Assembly (NCBI RefSeq): GCF_900100085.1
Contig: NZ_FNEJ01000015.1
Location: 1-64,000, forward strand
Direction: 5' to 3'
Origin: Salipiger marinus
GTDB lineage: Bacteria; Pseudomonadota; Alphaproteobacteria; Rhodobacterales; Rhodobacteraceae
Length of the DNA: 64,000 nucleotides
How positions within the stretch are numbered: the first letter of the stretch is position 1; every line of letters starts with the position of its first letter. The notes below the pieces were generated by a model that searched no databases, was not told where the DNA came from, and was given only the letters and a program-made list of their open reading frames with translations. Shown here in pieces: positions 32,920 to 42,278 of the stretch. Made by a program: the position numbers and the translations under genes.

Positions 32920-34605
32920 ATGTCCGTCCTGACCTTTGACAATGTCTGCAAGAGCTTCGGCACCGGCACCCATCGCCGGGAGGTGCTGCGCAACATCGAC
33001 CTGACCGTGGCGAAGGGGGAGTTTGTCGTCATCCTTGGCTTTTCCGGCACGGGCAAGACCACGCTGATCAACCTGATGGCGGGGCTTGATCGCCCCGACA
33101 GCGGCACCGTCAGCTTTCGCGGCGCCCCCGTCACCGGACCGGGGCCGGAGCGCGGCGTGATCTTCCAGAGCTACGCGCTGATGCCGTGGCTGACCGTGAC
33201 GGGGAATGTGCGGCTGGCGGTGGAGGCGGTGTTTCCGCGCCTGTCCCGCGCCGAGAAGGCCGCGAAGGTGGCTCATTACGTGCAGATGGTGGGGCTGGCC
33301 CATGCCGCGCATCGCCGCCCGGCGGAACTGTCGGGGGGGATGCGGCAGCGGGTGAACGTGGCGCGCGCCCTTGCCATGTCGCCGGAGGTGCTGCTGCTGG
33401 ACGAGCCGCTGTCGGCGCTGGACGCGCTGACCCGCGCCAATCTGGCCACAGAGATCGAACGGCTGTGGCAGGCGGAGCGCAAGACCTGCGTGCTGATCAC
33501 CAATGACGTGGACGAGGCGCTGGTGCTGGCCGACCGCATCATCGCGCTCAATCCCGACGGCACGCTGGGGGCGGAATTCCGCGTGACCATCCCCCGCCCG
33601 CGCGACCGTGGCGCCATGAACCATGACGAGACCTTCAAGAAGCTGCGCGGCGCCGTCACCAAATATCTGATGGATGTGGGGATCCAACAGCGCCGGGACC
33701 AGACCCGGCATCTGCCCGACGTGACGCCGATCCATGCCCTGCCCGCCGCCCTGCGTCAGGCGCAGGACGGGCTGATCGCCGAGCGGTTTCTGGATTTCAG
33801 CCAGCTGCACAAGGTCTATGCCACGCCCAAGGGGCCGCTGACCGTGGTGGAGGATTTCGACCTCAAGATCGACCGGGGCGAATTCATCAGCCTGATCGGC
33901 CATTCCGGCTGCGGCAAATCCACCGTGCTGACCATGGCGGCGGGGCTGAACGGCATCTCCAAGGGCGCGATCAAGCTGGACGGGCGCCATGTGATGGGGG
34001 CCGATCCGGAACGCGCCGTGGTATTCCAGTCGCCGAACCTGTTCCCGTGGCTGACCGCGCGCGAAAACGTCGCCATCGGCGTCGACAAGGTCTATCCCCG
34101 CGCCAGCCGCGCCGAACGGCAGGATGTGGTGGACTATTACCTTGAACGGGTGGGGCTGGGCGATGCGATGTCCCGCCCCGCCAGCACCCTGTCGAACGGC
34201 ATGCAGCAGCGTGTGGGCATCGCGCGGGCCTTCGCGCTGTCGCCCAAGCTGCTGCTGCTGGATGAACCCTTCGGGATGCTGGACAGCCTGACCCGCTGGG
34301 AATTGCAGGACGTGCTGATGGAGGTCTGGCAGCAGACCGGCGTCACCGCGATCTGCGTCACCCATGACGTGGACGAGGCGATCCTGCTGGCCGACCGGGT
34401 GGTGATGATGACCAACGGCCCGCAGGCCACCATCGGCCGCATCACCAAGGTGGATCTGCCGCGCCCGCGCTCCCGCAAGGCGCTGCTGGAACACCCCGAT
34501 TATTACGCCTACCGGCAGGAGGTGCTCGATTTCCTTGAGGACTACGAGCATGGCGCAAAACCCGCGCCCCGGACGGCAAAACCGCAAGCCCTCGCCGCGG
34601 AGTGA
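32920..34605 (+). CDS. Nitrate ABC transporter ATPase, two ATP-binding domains in one chain
   Basis: The 561-residue protein holds two complete ABC ATPases. Domain one (about 1-265) has Walker A GFSGTGKTT, signature LSGGMRQR, and LLLDEPLSALDA. Domain two (about 295-540) has Walker A GHSGCGKST, signature LSNGMQQR and LLLDEPFGMLDS. In cyanobacteria these are separate proteins, NrtC and NrtD, and NrtC carries a binding-protein-like tail instead; here the tail is replaced by the second ATPase. I chose the ATG at 32920, with GGTGAG before it; a GTG at 32911 overlapping the nrtB stop is possible. Confidence 0.88.
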   Translation: MSVLTFDNVCKSFGTGTHRREVLRNIDLTVAKGEFVVILGFSGTGKTTLINLMAGLDRPDSGTVSFRGAPVTGPGPERGVIFQSYALMPWLTVTGNVRLAVEAVFPRLSRAEKAAKVAHYVQMVGLAHAAHRRPAELSGGMRQRVNVARALAMSPEVLLLDEPLSALDALTRANLATEIERLWQAERKTCVLITNDVDEALVLADRIIALNPDGTLGAEFRVTIPRPRDRGAMNHDETFKKLRGAVTKYLMDVGIQQRRDQTRHLPDVTPIHALPAALRQAQDGLIAERFLDFSQLHKVYATPKGPLTVVEDFDLKIDRGEFISLIGHSGCGKSTVLTMAAGLNGISKGAIKLDGRHVMGADPERAVVFQSPNLFPWLTARENVAIGVDKVYPRASRAERQDVVDYYLERVGLGDAMSRPASTLSNGMQQRVGIARAFALSPKLLLLDEPFGMLDSLTRWELQDVLMEVWQQTGVTAICVTHDVDEAILLADRVVMMTNGPQATIGRITKVDLPRPRSRKALLEHPDYYAYRQEVLDFLEDYEHGAKPAPRTAKPQALAAE

Positions 34606-34610
34606 CCCCC

Positions 34611-37043
34611 ATGAAACAGAAACTCGTCGTGATCGGCGCCGGCATGGCCTCGGGCCGGGTGCTGGAACAGCTGACCGAAACCGCCCCCGATGCCTTTGAC
34701 ATCACCCTGTTCAATGGCGAAAGCCGGGGCAATTACAACCGCATCATGCTGTCCTCGGTGCTGTCGGGCGACAAGACCTATGAGGACATCGTCACCCATG
34801 ACGCGGCGTGGTATGCCGCGCGCGGCATCACCTGCCGCTTTGGCGAACACGTCACCCGCATTGACCGCGAGGCCAAGGTTGTGGTGGGGCAGGGCGGCGA
34901 GGTGGCCTATGACCATCTGCTGATCGCCACCGGATCGGCGCCCTTCGTCATCCCGGTGCCCGGGCGTGAGCTTCCGGGCGTCGTCACCTATCGCGACCTT
35001 GACGACACCGAAGCGATGATCGACGCGGCGGGGCGCGGCGGATCCGCCGTGGTGATCGGCGGCGGCCTGCTGGGGCTGGAGGCGGCGGCGGGGCTGGCCG
35101 GGCGCGGCATGGCGGTGACCGTGGTGCATCTGATGGGCCATCTGATGGAACGCCAGCTGGACGAGGCGGCGGGCTATCTGCTGCGCCGCGATCTGGAGGC
35201 GCGCGGCATCACCGTGCGCACGCAGGCCTCGACCAAGGCCATTCTGGGCGAGGACCGCGCCGAGGCCGTGCTGCTGGAAAACGGCGACCTGCTGCCCGCC
35301 GATCTGGTGGTGATGGCGGTCGGCATCCGTCCCGAAACCCGGCTGGCCACCGATGCGGGCCTGCAGGTGGCGCGCGGCATCGAGGTGGACGTGCAGATGG
35401 TCACCTCGGATCCCGCCATTCTGGCCGTGGGCGAATGCGTGGAATTTTCCGGGCAGCTCTTCGGGCTGGTGGCGCCGCTTTACGATCAGGCCAAGGTGGC
35501 GGCGCAGACCCTGCTGGGGCGGCCCGATGCCTTTGTGCTGCGCGACACCGCGACCAAGCTGAAGGTGACGGGCTGCGATCTGTTTTCGGCGGGGGATTTT
35601 GCCGCAGGGCCGGGCCGCGAGGACATCGTCTACCGCGATCCCGCGCGCGGCATCTACAAGCGGCTGGTCATCGAAGGCGACCGGCTGGTGGGTGCGGTGA
35701 TGTATGGCGACACCGCCGATGGCGCGTGGTTCTTCGGCCTCATCAAGGACGGCACCGAAATCGACGCGATGCGCGACACGCTGATCTTTGGCCCCGGCTT
35801 TCAGGGAGGATCCGCCGCGGACCCTTTGTCGGCCGTTGCAGCCTTGCCGCCTGAGGCGGAAATCTGTGGCTGCAACGGCGTCTGCAAGGGCACCATCGTT
35901 CAGGCGATCGAGGGCGGGGCGCAGGATCTGGGTGGGCTGCGCGCCGTCACCAAGGCCAGCGCCTCCTGCGGGACATGCACGGGGCTGGTGGAGCAGCTGC
36001 TGCAGGTGACGCTGGGCGAGGGTTACAGCGCGCCCGCCGCGCGGCCCGTCTGCACCTGCACCGAGCTTACGCATGAAGACGTGCGGCGGCTCATCAAGGC
36101 CAAGGCGCTGAAAAGCCAGCCCGCCGTCTGGCAGGAACTGGGCTGGACCACCCCCAATGGCTGCCATGTCTGCCGTCCGGCGGTGAATTTCTATCTGCTG
36201 GCCGACTGGCCGCTGGAATATCTGGACGATCCGCAAAGCCGCTTTGTCAACGAACGCAAGCACGCCAACATCCAGAAGGACGGCACGTTTTCCGTGGTGC
36301 CGCGCATGTGGGGCGGCATCACCAACCCGGTGGAACTGCGCGCCATCGCCGATGCGGCGGAAAAATACGGCGCCCAGACCGTCAAGGTCACCGGCGGGCA
36401 GCGGATCGACCTGCTGGGCATCAAGGGCGAGGATCTGCCGGGCATCTGGTCGGATCTGAACCGGGCCGGGCTGGTGTCGGGGCATGCCTATTCCAAGGGC
36501 CTGCGCACCGTCAAAACCTGTGTCGGCACCGATCACTGCCGGTTCGGCACGCAGGACAGCACCGGGCTCGGCATCAAGCTGGAACAGACGCTGTGGGGAT
36601 CGTGGACGCCGCACAAGGTCAAGCTGGCGGTGTCGGGCTGCCCGCGCAACTGCGCGGAGGCCACCTGCAAGGATGTGGGCATCATCTGCGTCGACAGCGG
36701 CTACCAGATCGGCGTGGCCGGAGCGGCGGGCATGGATCTGAAGGAAACCGAACGTCTGGCGGATGTGGCCACCGAACAGGAGGCGATGGATCTGACCGTG
36801 GCCTTCATCCAGCTTTACCGCGAAAACGCCCGATATCTCGACCGGCCCTATAAATGGGTGGCGAAGGTCGGGCTCGACTGGGTCAAGGCGCGGGTGGTGG
36901 ACGACCCCGCCGAACGCCGCCGCCTGATCGAGGCGTTCGAACTGTCGCAGAGCATCTATCGCAAGGATCCTTGGGCCGAACATGCCGACCGGGGCCGCGC
37001 CTATGCGCCGCTTGCCGATCTGACGCGGGAGGCGGCGGAATGA
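34611..37043 (+). CDS. nirB: Assimilatory nitrite reductase large subunit
   Basis: The 810-residue protein has the NirB layout: FAD/NAD(P)H pyridine-nucleotide-disulfide module (about 1-290; VVIGAGMASGRVLEQL, VVIGGGLLGLEAAAGLA), a BFD-like [2Fe-2S] region (CGCNGVCKGTI and CGTCTG, about 420-460), and a sulfite/nitrite reductase half with siroheme/[4Fe-4S] ligands: CVGTDHCRFGTQDS (about 636-650) and SGCPRNCAEATCKD (about 674-688). It reduces nitrite to ammonium with NAD(P)H. The ATG at 34611 is used; the frame also has an upstream GTG overlapping the ATPase stop. nirD follows. Confidence 0.93.
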   Translation: MKQKLVVIGAGMASGRVLEQLTETAPDAFDITLFNGESRGNYNRIMLSSVLSGDKTYEDIVTHDAAWYAARGITCRFGEHVTRIDREAKVVVGQGGEVAYDHLLIATGSAPFVIPVPGRELPGVVTYRDLDDTEAMIDAAGRGGSAVVIGGGLLGLEAAAGLAGRGMAVTVVHLMGHLMERQLDEAAGYLLRRDLEARGITVRTQASTKAILGEDRAEAVLLENGDLLPADLVVMAVGIRPETRLATDAGLQVARGIEVDVQMVTSDPAILAVGECVEFSGQLFGLVAPLYDQAKVAAQTLLGRPDAFVLRDTATKLKVTGCDLFSAGDFAAGPGREDIVYRDPARGIYKRLVIEGDRLVGAVMYGDTADGAWFFGLIKDGTEIDAMRDTLIFGPGFQGGSAADPLSAVAALPPEAEICGCNGVCKGTIVQAIEGGAQDLGGLRAVTKASASCGTCTGLVEQLLQVTLGEGYSAPAARPVCTCTELTHEDVRRLIKAKALKSQPAVWQELGWTTPNGCHVCRPAVNFYLLADWPLEYLDDPQSRFVNERKHANIQKDGTFSVVPRMWGGITNPVELRAIADAAEKYGAQTVKVTGGQRIDLLGIKGEDLPGIWSDLNRAGLVSGHAYSKGLRTVKTCVGTDHCRFGTQDSTGLGIKLEQTLWGSWTPHKVKLAVSGCPRNCAEATCKDVGIICVDSGYQIGVAGAAGMDLKETERLADVATEQEAMDLTVAFIQLYRENARYLDRPYKWVAKVGLDWVKARVVDDPAERRRLIEAFELSQSIYRKDPWAEHADRGRAYAPLADLTREAAE

Positions 37044-37093
37044 CCGGCGCCGCAGTGCTGACCCCCAAGCTGACCCCGGAACAGGAGGGCCTC

Positions 37094-37423
37094 ATGGACT
37101 GGATCGACATTGGTGCGCTGGAGGACATCCCCGAACGCGGCGCGCGGGTGGTCAAGACGCAGGCGGGCTGCGTGGCGCTGTTCCGCACCGGCCCCGAGGA
37201 GGTGTTCGCCACCGCCGATGCCTGCCCGCACCGGGGCGGCCCGCTGTCCGAAGGCATCGTGCATGGCCGCCGCGTCACCTGCCCGCTGCACAGCTGGGTT
37301 TTCGATCTGGAAAGCGGCGCGGCCTTGGGCGAAGACGCGCGGCTTGTCACCTATGCCGTGCGCCTTGTGGCGGGGCGGGTGCTGCTGGACGGCCGGCTGC
37401 TGGCCAAACGGTCCGCCGCATGA
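37094..37423 (+). CDS. nirD: Nitrite reductase small subunit, Rieske-type
   Basis: The 109-residue protein is the NirD partner of NirB. It keeps both halves of a Rieske [2Fe-2S] site: CPHRGGPLSEG and CPLHSW (C-x-H and C-x-x-H). The enterobacterial NirD proteins lack these ligands. The start at 37094 is preferred: AGGAGG lies five bases upstream and the family begins with DWIDIG. An upstream ATG at 37040 overlaps the nirB stop (ATGA) and would add 18 residues; both could be used. The stop overlaps nasA by four bases. Confidence 0.85.
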   Translation: MDWIDIGALEDIPERGARVVKTQAGCVALFRTGPEEVFATADACPHRGGPLSEGIVHGRRVTCPLHSWVFDLESGAALGEDARLVTYAVRLVAGRVLLDGRLLAKRSAA

Positions 37424-40044
37424 CAGCCGCGCCCGAAATCCGCTCCACCTGTCCTTATTGCGGCGTGGGCTGCGGCGTGCTGCTGCAGCCCGATGGCGGG
37501 GGCGGGCTGGCGGTGCGCGGCGATCCCGCGCATCCCGCCAATCGCGGCAGGCTCTGTTCCAAGGGATCCGCGCTTGGCGAAACCGTGGGGCTGGAGGGGC
37601 GTCTGCTGACGCCGCGCGTCTTGGGCCGCGACACCGACTGGGACACGGCGCTGGATCATGTGGCGGCGCGGTTCCGCGACACCATCGCCACGCATGGCCC
37701 CGACAGTGTCGCCTTCTACGTCTCCGGCCAGCTGCTGACCGAGGATTATTACGTCGCCAACAAGCTGATGAAGGGCTTCATCGGTTCGGCCAATATCGAC
37801 ACCAATTCGCGGCTCTGCATGGCCTCCACCGTGGCGGGGCACCGCCGCGCCTTCGGCAGCGACACCGTGCCCGGCACCTATGACGATCTGGAAGAGGCCG
37901 ATCTGGTGGTGCTGGTGGGCAGCAACCTTGCATGGTGCCATCCGGTGCTGCACCAGCGGCTGCTGGCCGCACGCAAGGCGCGGGGCACACAGATCGTGGT
38001 CATCGATCCGCGCCGCACCGCCAGCTGCGACGGAGCCGACCTGCACCTGCCGCTGGCCCCCGGCAGCGATGTGGCGCTGTTCAACCACCTGCTGGCCGAG
38101 ATCGACCGGGCCGGAGCGGTGGATCCCGATTTCCTGACCCGCACCGAAGGGATCGAGGCTGCCCTTGCCGCCGCCCGGGCCGAGGATCCGGGCCTGACCG
38201 GGCTGGATCCCGGTGATCTGGCGGCGTTCTGCCGGATGTGGATCGGCACGACGCGGGTGGTGACGGTGTTCAGTCAGGGCGTGAACCAGTCCAGCAGCGG
38301 CAGCGACAAGGTGAACGCGATCCTGAACTGCCATCTGGCCACCGGGCGGATCGGCAGGCCGGGCATGGGGCCGTTTTCCGTCACCGGCCAGCCCAATGCC
38401 ATGGGCGGGCGCGAGGTGGGCGGGCTTGCCAACATGCTGGCCGCCCATCTGGATCTGGACAATCCCGGTCACCGCGCGGCGGTGCAGGGGTTCTGGCAGG
38501 CGCCTGCGCTGCCGCAGGCGCCGGGGCTGAAGGCGGTGGACATGTTCCGCGCCGTGGCGGACGGGCGCATCCGCGCGCTGTGGGTCATCCACACCAACCC
38601 CGCCGTGACCCTGCCGCAGGCGGATCAGGTGCGGGATGCCATCGCCGCCTGTCCCTTTGTGGTGGTCAGCGACATCACCGCCGCCACCGATACCGCCCGG
38701 CTGGCGCATGTGCTGCTGCCCGCCACCGCATGGGGCGAAAAGGACGGCACCGTCACCAATTCCGACCGCACCATCAGCCGCCAGCGCGCGGCCCTGCCCG
38801 CCCCCGGTGCCGCACGGCCCGACTGGGACATCCTTGCCGAACTGGGCCGCCGCATGGGCTGGGCGCGGGCCTTCGACTATGCCAGCCCCGCCGAGATCTT
38901 CCGCGAACATGCCGCCCTGTCGGGGATCGCGGGCGGCTTCGGGCGGGATTTCGACATCTCCGCGCTGGCGGGGCTGGATGCGGCGGGTTATGCCGCCCTG
39001 CCTCCGACCCGCTGGCCGGTCAGTGCCACGCGGCAGGGCGGGCGGTTCTTTGGCGACGGGCGGTTCTATCACCCGGATGGCAAGGCGCGGCTGCTGGCGC
39101 TGCGCCACCGTCCGCCCGTCACCGCCGGGGGCGCGCGCCATCCCTTCACGCTCAACACCGGGCGCATCCGCGACCAGTGGCACACCATGACCCGCACCGG
39201 GCTCAGCCCGCGCCTGTCGGCGCATCTGGCGGAGCCGTTTCTGGACATTCACCCCGCCGATGCCGGTGATCTGGGCATCGCCCCCGCCGATCTGGTGCAG
39301 GTGCAGAACCCCACGGGCCGCGCCATCCTGCGCGCGCGCCTGACCCCCGTACAGGCGCGCGGGCAGGTCTTCGCGCCGATCCACTGGACCGGAGAGACCG
39401 CGCCCTCGGCCCGGATCGACGCGCTGGTGCCGCCGGTGACGGATCCGGTATCGGGCCAGCCCGAAAGCAAGGCGGCGCGGGTGGCGCTGCGCCGGTTCGA
39501 TGCGGCGTGGTATGGCTTTGCCGTCTCAGTCACCGCGCCGGCGTTTGACAGCGCGTATTGGGCGCTGGCGCGTACGACGGCGGGCTACCGCGCCGAACTG
39601 GCCGGGCAGACCGAGCCGGGCGACTGGGTGGAGGAGGCGCGGCGCCTGCTGCGCGCGCCCGAGGCAGAGGCGCTGTCGATCCTTGATGCCGCACGGGGCC
39701 GGGCGCGGGTCGCGCTCTATCACGAGGGGCGGCTGCTGGGGGCGCTGTACGTGGCGCGCGAACCCGTGGCGCTGCTGCGCGACCATCTGGCCACGCTGCC
39801 CGGCACCGAAGCGCGGCAGGCGCTGGCCGGGCGCCCCCCGGCGGATCAGCCCGATCCCGGCCCGGTGCTCTGCGCCTGTTTCAACGTCGGGGTCAACACG
39901 CTGGTCCACGCCATAGAGGCGCAGCAGCTGATGGATGTCGATGCCATCGGCGCGGCGCTGCAGGCGGGCAGCAATTGCGGATCCTGCCGTCCGGAACTGG
40001 CGGCGCTGCTGAACAGCCTGCGCCAGAGGCAGGCCGCCGAATAG
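37420..40044 (+). CDS. nasA: Assimilatory nitrate reductase catalytic subunit
   Basis: The 874-residue protein has the N-terminal [4Fe-4S] site C11-x2-C14-x3-C18 with C46 (STCPYCGVGCGV, RLCSKGS), the molybdopterin (bis-MGD) body with NSRLCMASTVAGHRRAFGSD, and the MopB C-terminal barrel (FTLNTGRIRDQWHTMTRTG). A C-terminal BFD-like [2Fe-2S] domain is present (CACFNVGVNTLVHAI, GSNCGSCRPEL; Cys at about 818, 820, 853, 856), which receives electrons. It reduces nitrate to nitrite in the cytoplasm. Last gene of the operon; there is no nearby gene for a separate electron-transfer subunit, which the extra domain and NirB-like partners may replace. Confidence 0.93.
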   Translation: MTAAPEIRSTCPYCGVGCGVLLQPDGGGGLAVRGDPAHPANRGRLCSKGSALGETVGLEGRLLTPRVLGRDTDWDTALDHVAARFRDTIATHGPDSVAFYVSGQLLTEDYYVANKLMKGFIGSANIDTNSRLCMASTVAGHRRAFGSDTVPGTYDDLEEADLVVLVGSNLAWCHPVLHQRLLAARKARGTQIVVIDPRRTASCDGADLHLPLAPGSDVALFNHLLAEIDRAGAVDPDFLTRTEGIEAALAAARAEDPGLTGLDPGDLAAFCRMWIGTTRVVTVFSQGVNQSSSGSDKVNAILNCHLATGRIGRPGMGPFSVTGQPNAMGGREVGGLANMLAAHLDLDNPGHRAAVQGFWQAPALPQAPGLKAVDMFRAVADGRIRALWVIHTNPAVTLPQADQVRDAIAACPFVVVSDITAATDTARLAHVLLPATAWGEKDGTVTNSDRTISRQRAALPAPGAARPDWDILAELGRRMGWARAFDYASPAEIFREHAALSGIAGGFGRDFDISALAGLDAAGYAALPPTRWPVSATRQGGRFFGDGRFYHPDGKARLLALRHRPPVTAGGARHPFTLNTGRIRDQWHTMTRTGLSPRLSAHLAEPFLDIHPADAGDLGIAPADLVQVQNPTGRAILRARLTPVQARGQVFAPIHWTGETAPSARIDALVPPVTDPVSGQPESKAARVALRRFDAAWYGFAVSVTAPAFDSAYWALARTTAGYRAELAGQTEPGDWVEEARRLLRAPEAEALSILDAARGRARVALYHEGRLLGALYVAREPVALLRDHLATLPGTEARQALAGRPPADQPDPGPVLCACFNVGVNTLVHAIEAQQLMDVDAIGAALQAGSNCGSCRPELAALLNSLRQRQAAE

Positions 40045-40122
40045 CCGGAGGGCGCGGGGCAGGGGGTTGCCACCTCCACCCCGGAGATCCCATAGAGGGG
40101 GCCAGTCAGCACGGAAGACCCC

Positions 40123-40848
40123 ATGGCATTGTTCGCATATCTGAAGACCCTGACCCGCAGGCTGGAAGGCGTGACCCTTGCAGCGATCCTGATCGTGTGC
40201 GGCGCGCTTTGGGGCTTTGTCTCGCTCGCCTCGGAAATGGCAGAGGGCGATCTGCACGCCTTTGACGAATACGTGCTGCTGGCGCTGCGCACGTCAGGCG
40301 ACCTGTCGGACCCGATCGGCAGCGATCAGGTGGAAATCGCCATGCGCGATCTGACCGCGCTGGGGGGCGTCAGCGTGCTGACGCTGATTTCCATCTCGGT
40401 GCTGGTGTTCCTGTTCCTGCAGCGCCAGCGCTCTGCCGCGCTGCTGCTGGCCAGCGCCATCCTCGGCGGTCAGGCGATCTCGCATCTGGCCAAGCTTGGC
40501 TTTTCCCGCCCGCGCCCCGATCTGGTGCCGCATGGGGTGGAGGCCGCCACCGCCTCGTTCCCGTCGGGCCATTCGATGATGGCGGCGGTCACCTATCTGA
40601 CGCTGGCGGTGATGCTGGCGCGCACCTCGACGCGGCAGCGGGTGCGGATTTTCTATTTCGTGGTGGCGGCGATCCTTGCGGTGCTGGTGGGGGTCAGCCG
40701 CATCTATCTGGGGGTGCACTGGCCCTCGGACGTGCTGGCGGGCTGGTCGCTGGGGGCGGCATGGGCGCTGGGGGTCTGGCTGCTGGCCCGGCATCTGGCC
40801 CGCACCGGCCAGATCGAGCCGGATCGCGGCGGCACCGACGATTCCTAA
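40123..40848 (+). CDS. PAP2-family membrane phosphatase
   Basis: The 241-residue protein has five to six membrane segments and the PAP2 phosphatase motifs KLGFSRPRP, FPSGHS and SRIYLGVHWPSDVLAGW. It is of the undecaprenyl-diphosphate/phosphatidate phosphatase type and would hydrolyse a lipid phosphate at the periplasmic face. Its TAA stop overlaps the TAG stop of the convergent oxidoreductase gene (shared bases 40846-40847), so no terminator lies between them. Confidence 0.88.
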   Translation: MALFAYLKTLTRRLEGVTLAAILIVCGALWGFVSLASEMAEGDLHAFDEYVLLALRTSGDLSDPIGSDQVEIAMRDLTALGGVSVLTLISISVLVFLFLQRQRSAALLLASAILGGQAISHLAKLGFSRPRPDLVPHGVEAATASFPSGHSMMAAVTYLTLAVMLARTSTRQRVRIFYFVVAAILAVLVGVSRIYLGVHWPSDVLAGWSLGAAWALGVWLLARHLARTGQIEPDRGGTDDS

Positions 40849-42278
40849 CCGCCCCGGCGCGCCTGCGGCAGATGCGGGGCGGCGTGATAATCGCCCTCGC
40901 GCAGTTCCGGCGTGTCATAGGCCTGCAGCCGGGCGAACTGCGTCTCCACATCCTCGGCGAAAAACTCTGCCGCGATGGCACGACCCAGCCGTTTCGCCCC
41001 GACGCTGACCGCCGGAATGTCGCCCGAGACCTTGCCATGGCTCAGCATCGCCGCATCGTTGAAGCAGTGCAGCCGCGCCAGCGCCGGGCAGGCGCCGGGC
41101 ACGCGTTCGCGGAAGGTGAAATCAGGCGCCAGATAGGGCGCCTGCCCCAGCGGGCCGTCCTTGGGCAGATCCGCCGGGAAATCGGCACGGTCGGCCCAGC
41201 ACAGCACATGCGGCGCAAGGTCTGCCAGCTCTGGCCGGTCGGCGAAGTCGTTGCGAAAGCCGGTGGCGGCGATCACGAAATCGGTGGCAAAGCTGCCGCG
41301 CGAGGTGTCGAGCCGCAGCCGCCCGTCCTGCACCGCAGCCCCGGTCAGCGCGCAGTCCAGATGGAAGGCGGCATTGGCATGGGCCGCCACGCGGCGGACG
41401 GAATGGGCGGGCGGCGGCACCTGCTGCGTGGCGGCGTAATGGTGGATGCGCAGCTTCCACGCGTCGCTGACATGGCCCAGCCCCAGCTCGGTCCCGGGGC
41501 TGCCGATGCCGGTCAGCTTGTTGACCGCCGGGATGGTGGCGCGGCGGATCAGCAGATCGACCCGCGCCGCCCCCGCCTCCAGCGCCGTTGCGGCATTGTC
41601 CATGGCCGAGGCTCCGGCGCCCAGCACCACCAGGTCGCGCCCGCGCAGCGCGGCAAAGTCGATCTCCTCGGCGCTATGCGCCCAGAAGCGGCGGTCGATG
41701 CCCTGCAGCACCGCAGGCACCGCCCCGCCGCCCAGACCCGAACGCCCGGTTGCCAGCACCACACGCCGCGCCAGCAGCACCTCCGGCCCTTGGGGCGTCT
41801 GCAGCGTGGCGCGCAGCAGATCACCCTCGCCGCGCAGATCGGTCAGGCGGGTGTCGTTGCGCACGGGCAGGGCCAGCACGCGGCGATACCAGCGCAGATA
41901 GTCCATCCACTGGCCCTTGGGGATCTTGTCCAGCGCCGCCCATGCGGGGGCGCCCCATTGCGCGGTGAACCACGCGCGGAAGGTCAGCGCGGGCAGGCCA
42001 AGCGCGGGGCCGGTCAGCGATTTCGGCGAACGCAGCGTGCGCATCCGCGCGAACGTGTCCCACGGGCCTTCAAGCCCGGCGGGGGCGGCGTCCACGGCAA
42101 GGCTGCGGTCGATCCCCAGCAGGCGCAGTTCGGCCAGCGCCGCCAGCCCGCACATGCCCGCCCCCACCACCAGCACATCGGTCACGCCCTCGCGCGCGGG
42201 CACCCAAGGCGCGGCGGGCAGGGCGAGGCAGGCCAGATCCTCGGCCAGACGCGCCTCGAGCGTGGCAAGCCCGGTCAT
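40845..42278 (-). CDS. FAD/NAD(P)-binding oxidoreductase of the hydantoinase operon
   Basis: The 477-residue protein has two nucleotide-binding signatures: DVLVVGAGMCGLAALAELRL (about 31-50) and RDLVVLGAGASAMDNAATAL (about 205-224), together with TGRSGLGGG and VIAATGFRNDF. This matches the flavin-containing monooxygenase/thioredoxin-reductase-like group; the exact Baeyer-Villiger/FMO fingerprint is not evident. It overlaps the last permease gene by four bases and is the final gene of the seven-gene operon. It may oxidise the imported compound before or after ring opening. Substrate not known. Confidence 0.75.
   Translation of the reverse strand: MTGLATLEARLAEDLACLALPAAPWVPAREGVTDVLVVGAGMCGLAALAELRLLGIDRSLAVDAAPAGLEGPWDTFARMRTLRSPKSLTGPALGLPALTFRAWFTAQWGAPAWAALDKIPKGQWMDYLRWYRRVLALPVRNDTRLTDLRGEGDLLRATLQTPQGPEVLLARRVVLATGRSGLGGGAVPAVLQGIDRRFWAHSAEEIDFAALRGRDLVVLGAGASAMDNAATALEAGAARVDLLIRRATIPAVNKLTGIGSPGTELGLGHVSDAWKLRIHHYAATQQVPPPAHSVRRVAAHANAAFHLDCALTGAAVQDGRLRLDTSRGSFATDFVIAATGFRNDFADRPELADLAPHVLCWADRADFPADLPKDGPLGQAPYLAPDFTFRERVPGACPALARLHCFNDAAMLSHGKVSGDIPAVSVGAKRLGRAIAAEFFAEDVETQFARLQAYDTPELREGDYHAAPHLPQARRGG

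Noticed and set aside
37420-40044. Formate dehydrogenase as alternative for nasA
   Set aside because: The C-terminal BFD domain and the position after nirBD and nrt genes identify assimilatory nitrate reductase.
40845-40848. Overlapping stop codons of the PAP2 and oxidoreductase genes as a regulatory device
   Set aside because: Convergent stop overlap is frequent in compact genomes and nothing else suggests antisense control.
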